27,280 nt of DNA from Fen-999 sp964530115 (GTDB taxonomy: Bacteria > Pseudomonadota > Gammaproteobacteria > Burkholderiales > Rhodocyclaceae), in assembly GCA_964530115.1 (NCBI GenBank), contig CAZGYD010000155.1, positions 1 through 27,280 on the forward strand. Reading direction: 5' to 3'. The position numbers were made by a program, and so were the translations under genes. The notes beneath the pieces were generated by a model. That model searched no databases and was not told the DNA's origin. It saw only the letters and a program-made list of their open reading frames with translations. Of the stretch, positions 23,417 to 27,280 are shown piece by piece. Within the stretch, counting starts at the first letter, position 1. The number at the start of each line of letters is the position of its first letter.

Positions 23417-24813
23417 CCGTGATTCCTTTGCGGTTTCAGGTAGCGCGGCTCCGGGTCGCGCGCCTGCAGTTCCGGCGTGGAGAACGGTGCCAGCCGCTCA
23501 AGGAAATCCAGCAGTTCGAGCACCGGCGAAGTCTTGAAAAAGCGCGCCAGCGGCACTTCCATCCAGATCTGGTCGGCCCAGGCATAGAGTTCGTAGGGCG
23601 AGTCGCCGGTACCGTCACCGTTGCGGTCGAAGCCCTGATAGTCGTCCCAGTAGTTGCCACGCCACTGGTTGAGACCGGCGGTGCCGCGGCCGTTCTGGAT
23701 CACGTTGTTGAGGTTGCCCTCGAATTCGTTGTCCGTGAAGATGTTGCCGCCAATTTCCGAGGTGAAATGAACGGCGATGCCGTTGTAGGCGAAACGGTTG
23801 TTGCGGAAACGGATCGTCGTATTGGGTTGAAACGGAGAGAGGTCCGAGCCGACGCCGACGGCACAGTAAATGAATTCATTGTCCTCGATGTCGGAATCCG
23901 ATGCTTCCTTGAAGCCGACCGCCATGCCGGCGGCGCCGTTGGCGTGGGAAACGAGGTTGCGACGGACATGGACGCGCTCGGTGTACATCAGGTAGATGCC
24001 GACGGTGTTGTCGTAGAAGCGATTGTTCTCTACCAGGTTGTCCTTGGCGAACATGAAATGGAAAGAGTAGCGGCTGCGTTTGCCGACGTTGTCACGAAAG
24101 ATGTTGTGACTCGAATACCAGGCCACCATGTCGCGTACATCGACGATCTCGTTCTTCTCGATGAGATTGTGGTTGCTGTACCAAAGCCGCAGGCCGTCGC
24201 CGCGGACGCCGAGGTCGAAAGGCTTCGAGCTCATGCGGTTGTGGCGGATCACGTTCCGGTTCGATTGCTTGAGGTCTATACCGAACAGGCAGTTGTCGAT
24301 GACGAGGTGTTCGATGACATTGCGGTGGCCGCGGACGTCGAGGCAGGCATCGTCGGTGTCATGCGAATCGCCCGAACCGGTGAGATGCAGGCCGCGCAAC
24401 GTCGAATCGTTGGCCTCCAAGGAGAACACGGTCCCCTTGTCGCCGGCGTCGATGGTGACCTTCCCGCCGCCGTCGATGACGAGCGGCTTCCTGACGACAA
24501 CGGGACCTGCATAACGGCCTGGCGGCGGCCTGAGCACCGAGCCGGCCGGGGCGGCATCGACGAGTTCCTGGAACGGCTTCAGCCCGTGGATCCGCGGGTC
24601 GCGTTCGTAGAGGGGGTAGGTCGGCTTGGGCCGATCCACATCGACCCTCGGGGCTTCCATGCCAGCCGGCAGCACCGGCTCGGCACTGTTGCCGCCGGCA
24701 CTACTCGGTTCATCGACGCCGCGCCAGCCGATTTCTTCCTGTGTCTGGGCGGTCACCAGGAAGGAGAACGCGCCGAGACAGAGGGCCGGTAACAATCTGC
24801 GCCATCGGCGCAT
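23413..24813 (-). CDS. nosD: periplasmic copper-maturation protein NosD
   Basis: 466 residues. A signal peptide (cleavage near TAQT, about residue 23) leads into a right-handed beta-helix built of repeated units such as NVIRHNRM, NLIEKNEIVD, NLVENNRFYDN and NIFTDNEFEGN, the parallel-helix (CASH) repeats of NosD. NosD works with NosF and NosY in loading copper into NosZ. The start is 4 bases after the nosB stop. Length fits NosD. Confidence 0.93.
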   Translation of the reverse strand: MRRWRRLLPALCLGAFSFLVTAQTQEEIGWRGVDEPSSAGGNSAEPVLPAGMEAPRVDVDRPKPTYPLYERDPRIHGLKPFQELVDAAPAGSVLRPPPGRYAGPVVVRKPLVIDGGGKVTIDAGDKGTVFSLEANDSTLRGLHLTGSGDSHDTDDACLDVRGHRNVIEHLVIDNCLFGIDLKQSNRNVIRHNRMSSKPFDLGVRGDGLRLWYSNHNLIEKNEIVDVRDMVAWYSSHNIFRDNVGKRSRYSFHFMFAKDNLVENNRFYDNTVGIYLMYTERVHVRRNLVSHANGAAGMAVGFKEASDSDIEDNEFIYCAVGVGSDLSPFQPNTTIRFRNNRFAYNGIAVHFTSEIGGNIFTDNEFEGNLNNVIQNGRGTAGLNQWRGNYWDDYQGFDRNGDGTGDSPYELYAWADQIWMEVPLARFFKTSPVLELLDFLERLAPFSTPELQARDPEPRYLKPQRNHG

Positions 24814-24817
24814 GACA

Positions 24818-25795
24818 TCAGTTCCCGGCCCGCTCGCGCAGCTGCTTGCGGCGAAGCAGCAAGGCCACCATCAGGCAGGCGAAGACGATCAGCAACAGTC
24901 CATAACCCCAGTAAGGGTAGGAAAACGTCGAGAACTGCGCCACCTTGCCCTCGCCGAAGACGGTGGGCATGAACGGCTTGACCGTGAAGGCACCCCAAGG
25001 ATGCAGGTTGTGGCCGAAGAACCACAGCCAGGCTGCGTATTCGATGACAAAGAACACCGGCAGCAGTGCCGGTACGAAAGCGAGCAGGAGCTCGAAGCCG
25101 CGGATCTTCCAGACGCCGATGACGACGATGACCATCGCGGCGATCAGCCCCGCGATGACGATATGCGTGATCTTCGTGACATTGTCGCCCCAGACCTTGA
25201 TCTTCTCGGGTTCGTTGAAGAAGGTGCCGGTCTCGTCCATGTATTCCTTGACATGCGTGGCGAGCTTGCCGAGCACGTACTGGTCGACGATGGTCCATGC
25301 GGCGACGGCGGCGAAGCCGATGGAGAGGATGAGCAGCCGGCGCTTCAGGTTGGTGCACATGAAGCCGAGCAACATCACCGCGAAGAAGCCAAAGAAAAAC
25401 TTGGACAGCGGCTTCTCCACCGGCGCACCGGTGGCGATCGGGAACATGCCGACGTAATGGTTGATGGTGTTCATCTCGTGGACGCAGTCGAGACCCTCGG
25501 CGCCCTTGTTGAAGTCCTTTTTGTGCGCGTCGAGCACCGGGTTGTAGCGTTCGACCGTGTGGTCGAGATCCTTCTCGATGATTTCGGCTGCCTGCCGGCT
25601 GCCGGCGCGGGCGGCCTTGCAGCCGTTATAGACGCCGTCGAAATGGAAGTGGATGCGGATGCCATCCGGGAAGGCGTCCTTCGGATAGTTCGGCGCGGTC
25701 AGGGATACCCACCAGATGGGGGAGAAATAGGCCGCGATCATCGCAATCAGGGCGATGAGCGTCAGGCCGGTGACGGTCTTGTTGCTGGCTTGCAT
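24818..25795 (-). CDS. nosB: NosB-like multi-pass membrane protein
   Basis: 325 residues with an N-terminal helix, a periplasmic loop (about 35-125, with cysteines near 59 and 104) and about five further helices. It matches NosB in position, between the cytochromes and nosD, and in layout; this poorly understood protein is a hallmark of clade II nos clusters. Its function is not established. ATG 25795 follows an AGAGAA element. Confidence 0.8.
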   Translation of the reverse strand: MQASNKTVTGLTLIALIAMIAAYFSPIWWVSLTAPNYPKDAFPDGIRIHFHFDGVYNGCKAARAGSRQAAEIIEKDLDHTVERYNPVLDAHKKDFNKGAEGLDCVHEMNTINHYVGMFPIATGAPVEKPLSKFFFGFFAVMLLGFMCTNLKRRLLILSIGFAAVAAWTIVDQYVLGKLATHVKEYMDETGTFFNEPEKIKVWGDNVTKITHIVIAGLIAAMVIVVIGVWKIRGFELLLAFVPALLPVFFVIEYAAWLWFFGHNLHPWGAFTVKPFMPTVFGEGKVAQFSTFSYPYWGYGLLLIVFACLMVALLLRRKQLRERAGN

Positions 25796-25820
25796 GGCGG
25801 TTCTCTGAGGATCGAGGGTG

Positions 25821-25887
25821 CCGCCGCGGCGGAACGCGGCGGGGTATTGTCAGTTGTCACGCGATCGCCCCTCCCCCAAGGGCGATC
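25821..25887. terminator. two hairpins between the di-haem cytochrome and nosB
   Basis: CCGCCGCG (25821-25828) pairs with CGCGGCGG (25835-25842), and GATCGCCC (25863-25870) pairs with GGGCGATC (25880-25887), both perfect 8-bp stems. They lie in the 111-base gap after the cytochrome stop. No T-run follows, so partial termination, RNA processing or transcript-end protection are the likely roles rather than full termination. Confidence 0.5.
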
Positions 25888-25906
25888 TCCAGACGACCGG
25901 CTGCGG

Positions 25907-26650
25907 TTACTTCTTCTTGACACCTTTGGCAGCAGCGCCGCCGGTCTTGCACATGGCGCCGGGCATCGACAAGCTGGCCTGGTAGGCGGAAATCGCCACC
26001 AGCTGGTCGTTGGTGTAGGGCTTGATCACCTTGACCATATCCGGGTTGGCGTTGCGGCGATGGCCGTCGCGGATCTCGGTCATCTGGCGCAACAGGTACT
26101 TGTAATGCTGACCGGCGATGACCGGGTAGAACTTTTCGGCGTTGCCCTCGCCGTTCTTGCCGTGGCATTCGAGGCACTGCTTCTCGTAGAGTTCCTTGCC
26201 CTTGGCGATCTGCTGGGCAGCGTCCGGCCCTTCGTACTTGCCATGGTCGGTCGGGATGCACAGGCTCTGGATGTAGGCCGCGGTGTCGGCCAGGTCCTGC
26301 GGGTCGGTCATTTCCTTGGCAAAGGGGTACATCGTCGGGTTGTCGCGCAGGCCCATGCGGATGTCGGCCATCTGCTTGATCAGCACTGTGGTGTGCTGGC
26401 CGGCGAGCTGCGGGAAGGTACCGTCCGAGCGCCCCGCGCCCGAGGGCAGGTGGCAGGCGCCGCAGATCTCGTAGGTCTCCTTGCCGCGTTTGACATCACC
26501 CTTCTTGGCCAGGGCTTCCTTGAATTCGCCCTCCATCTTCGCCCACTGGTAATCCTTCGACTCGATGCCGGCGGCCTTCGGCGCGGGCGGTCCGGCGAGG
26601 GCGATGGCGGGCAGGAGTGCAGCGACGGCGAGTGCAAGAGACTTGCTCAT
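25907..26650 (-). CDS. di-haem cytochrome c (c4-like)
   Basis: 247 residues with a signal peptide (cleavage near ALAG) and two CxxCH haem sites, CGACH (63-67) and CLECH (159-163). Candidate axial methionines are M107 and M205. The two domains are alike, as in cytochrome c4. Two extra cysteines (about 131 and 234) are outside the haem motifs. The ATG follows GAGGAAA. In clade II nos clusters such cytochromes are thought to carry electrons to NosZ. An FNR-like box lies upstream. Confidence 0.9.
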   Translation of the reverse strand: MSKSLALAVAALLPAIALAGPPAPKAAGIESKDYQWAKMEGEFKEALAKKGDVKRGKETYEICGACHLPSGAGRSDGTFPQLAGQHTTVLIKQMADIRMGLRDNPTMYPFAKEMTDPQDLADTAAYIQSLCIPTDHGKYEGPDAAQQIAKGKELYEKQCLECHGKNGEGNAEKFYPVIAGQHYKYLLRQMTEIRDGHRRNANPDMVKVIKPYTNDQLVAISAYQASLSMPGAMCKTGGAAAKGVKKK

Positions 26651-26692
26651 TTCGGTTTCCTCTTCAGTTTGGGGTTAAATCAACACTACAGA

Positions 26693-26724
26693 AATGAATA
26701 TCAGTATTCATTGATGTTGCTCAA
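26693..26724. promoter_or_regulatory. FNR-like box with adjoining inverted repeat
   Basis: TTGATGTTGCTCAA (26711-26724) matches TTGAT-N4-ATCAA at 9 of 10 positions. Adjoining it, AATGAATA (26693-26700) and TATTCATT (26705-26712) form a perfect 8-bp inverted repeat. Read on the minus strand, a TGTAGT element lies about 30 bases downstream of the box centre, as in a class II FNR promoter, and the di-haem cytochrome ATG about 67 bases downstream. An internal oxygen-regulated promoter is likely. Confidence 0.6.
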
Positions 26725-26737
26725 GCAGACAGGACGG

Positions 26738-27043
26738 TCACTTCAGCTTGCTCAGGTATTCGGCGATCGCCTTGATTTCCTCGTCGCTGACCAGACCCAT
26801 GACGCCTTTCATCGCCGCGGACTGGCCGTTCGCGCGGGCGCCGCTCTTGATGTCCTTCATCTGCTGTTCGGCATAGGCCGCATTCTGTCCGGCGAGTTTC
26901 GGATAGCTGGGCATCAACGGCTTTTTGGCATCCTTGCCATGGCACGACCAGCAGGTCTTCTCCTGATAGAGCTTGGCGCCGTCGAGGGCGAAGGCCGGCG
27001 CCGAAAGCACTGCGGCTGCGGCGATCAACAATATTTTCTTCAT
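26738..27043 (-). CDS. small mono-haem cytochrome c
   Basis: 101 residues: a signal peptide (cleavage near AFAL, residue 20), one haem site CWSCH (31-35), and a class I cytochrome c fold with a candidate axial Met at 78 or 82 (MKGVMGLVSDEE). It is a periplasmic electron carrier, presumably between the quinol-oxidising NosGH and NosZ. A good AAAGGAA ribosome site precedes ATG 27043. Confidence 0.9.
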   Translation of the reverse strand: MKKILLIAAAAVLSAPAFALDGAKLYQEKTCWSCHGKDAKKPLMPSYPKLAGQNAAYAEQQMKDIKSGARANGQSAAMKGVMGLVSDEEIKAIAEYLSKLK

Positions 27044-27072
27044 GGGTATTCCTTTCGCTGTATTGGGTTGGC

Positions 27073-27101
27073 GGGGTACGCCGATGCTATTGGCGTACCC
27101 C
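27073..27101. terminator. strong hairpin between the putative nosZ and cytochrome c
   Basis: GGGGTACGCC (27073-27082) pairs perfectly with GGCGTACCCC (27092-27101) around a 9-base loop. There is no T-run on the minus strand. It could partly stop transcription after the reductase gene or protect its mRNA end, giving more reductase than accessory transcripts. Confidence 0.55.
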
Positions 27102-27111
27102 TTCTACAACC

Positions 27112-27125
27112 TTGAACCAGATCAA
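27112..27125. promoter_or_regulatory. FNR-like box upstream of cytochrome c
   Basis: On the minus strand TTGATCTGGTTCAA matches TTGAT-N4-ATCAA at 9 of 10. Its centre is about 75 bases before the cytochrome ATG, and TAGCAT about 30 bases downstream could be a -10 element. It would give this gene its own low-oxygen promoter. Confidence 0.5.
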
Positions 27126-27137
27126 CTTAATCGCTTC

Positions 27138-27280
27138 TCACTTGATCTTCTTGGCGCCGTTTTGTTCGAGGTAGGTTTTGGCGCGGAGGCCCAAGTCGGC
27201 GGCCTTGACCTGGTACTGCCAGACCTGTTCGGCCCAGAGGTTGGCCTGTTCCCAGTCCTTGGCGGCGGCGGCGGCCTCGT
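27138..27280 (-). CDS. C-terminal fragment, probably nitrous-oxide reductase
   Basis: Forty-seven codons plus a stop; the gene continues past the right edge. The fragment is an alanine- and glutamine-rich helical tail (ANLWAEQVWQYQVKAADLG, then AKTYLEQNGAKKIK) with no copper or haem motif in view. Being the gene upstream of the cytochromes and nosBDGHFLY makes it most likely nosZ of clade II, but this rests on synteny. It could be another helical or cytochrome protein. Confidence 0.5.
   Translation of the reverse strand, partial: EAAAAAKDWEQANLWAEQVWQYQVKAADLGLRAKTYLEQNGAKKIK

Overview
This is a high-GC window whose genes run almost edge to edge, with many ATGA stop/start overlaps. The gene content suggests a denitrifying betaproteobacterium, most likely Rhodocyclales-like. 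That placement is inferred from the atypical (clade II) nos gene order and from a complete-looking menaquinone pathway; no rRNA or other marker gene is present.

Region 1 (1-2305) holds the first codons of leuC, a bacteriohemerythrin, and cimA (citramalate synthase). Region 2 (about 2383-4478) is a two-gene insert of visibly lower GC between two same-direction copies of a dispersed repeat. Its first gene is a predicted secreted, permuted papain-fold (NlpC/P60-like) protein with a TTCC tetranucleotide tract inside its signal peptide. The best start codon is out of frame with the body of the gene, so it looks like a phase-variable locus. The second gene is an unrecognised membrane-anchored protein. 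Region 3 (4606-6964) is an MlaE-MlaD-lipoprotein operon without an adjacent MlaF ATPase.

Region 4 (7025-18819) is a menaquinone biosynthesis cluster on the minus strand. In transcription order it reads ubiE/menG-menA-menB-menC, then menE-menF-menD. The two halves are separated by an opposite-strand operon of three overlapping genes (11404-15346): a TauE/SafE permease, a PhnD-like periplasmic binding protein, and a membrane PAS-GGDEF-EAL protein. menH and menI are not in the window.

Region 5 (18826-27280, minus strand) is an atypical nitrous-oxide reductase cluster. In transcription order it holds the C-terminal end of a gene that is probably nosZ, a mono-haem cytochrome c, a di-haem cytochrome c, nosB, nosD, nosG, nosH, nosF, nosL, nosY and a TlpA-like thioredoxin. 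It runs straight into ubiE/menG and the men genes. NosG and NosH are thought to take electrons from menaquinol, so the layout suggests that quinone supply and N2O reduction are encoded and possibly transcribed together. Two 9/10 matches to the FNR box (TTGAT-N4-ATCAA) lie ahead of the two cytochrome genes.

A family of short repeats with the core GTGTTACSACGGCTGAGT is scattered through the window, both between genes and inside menF, menC and menA. Two copies share hairpins with a compensatory base-pair change. No tRNA, rRNA, CRISPR array or transposase was seen. No gene-free stretch exceeds 300 bases.
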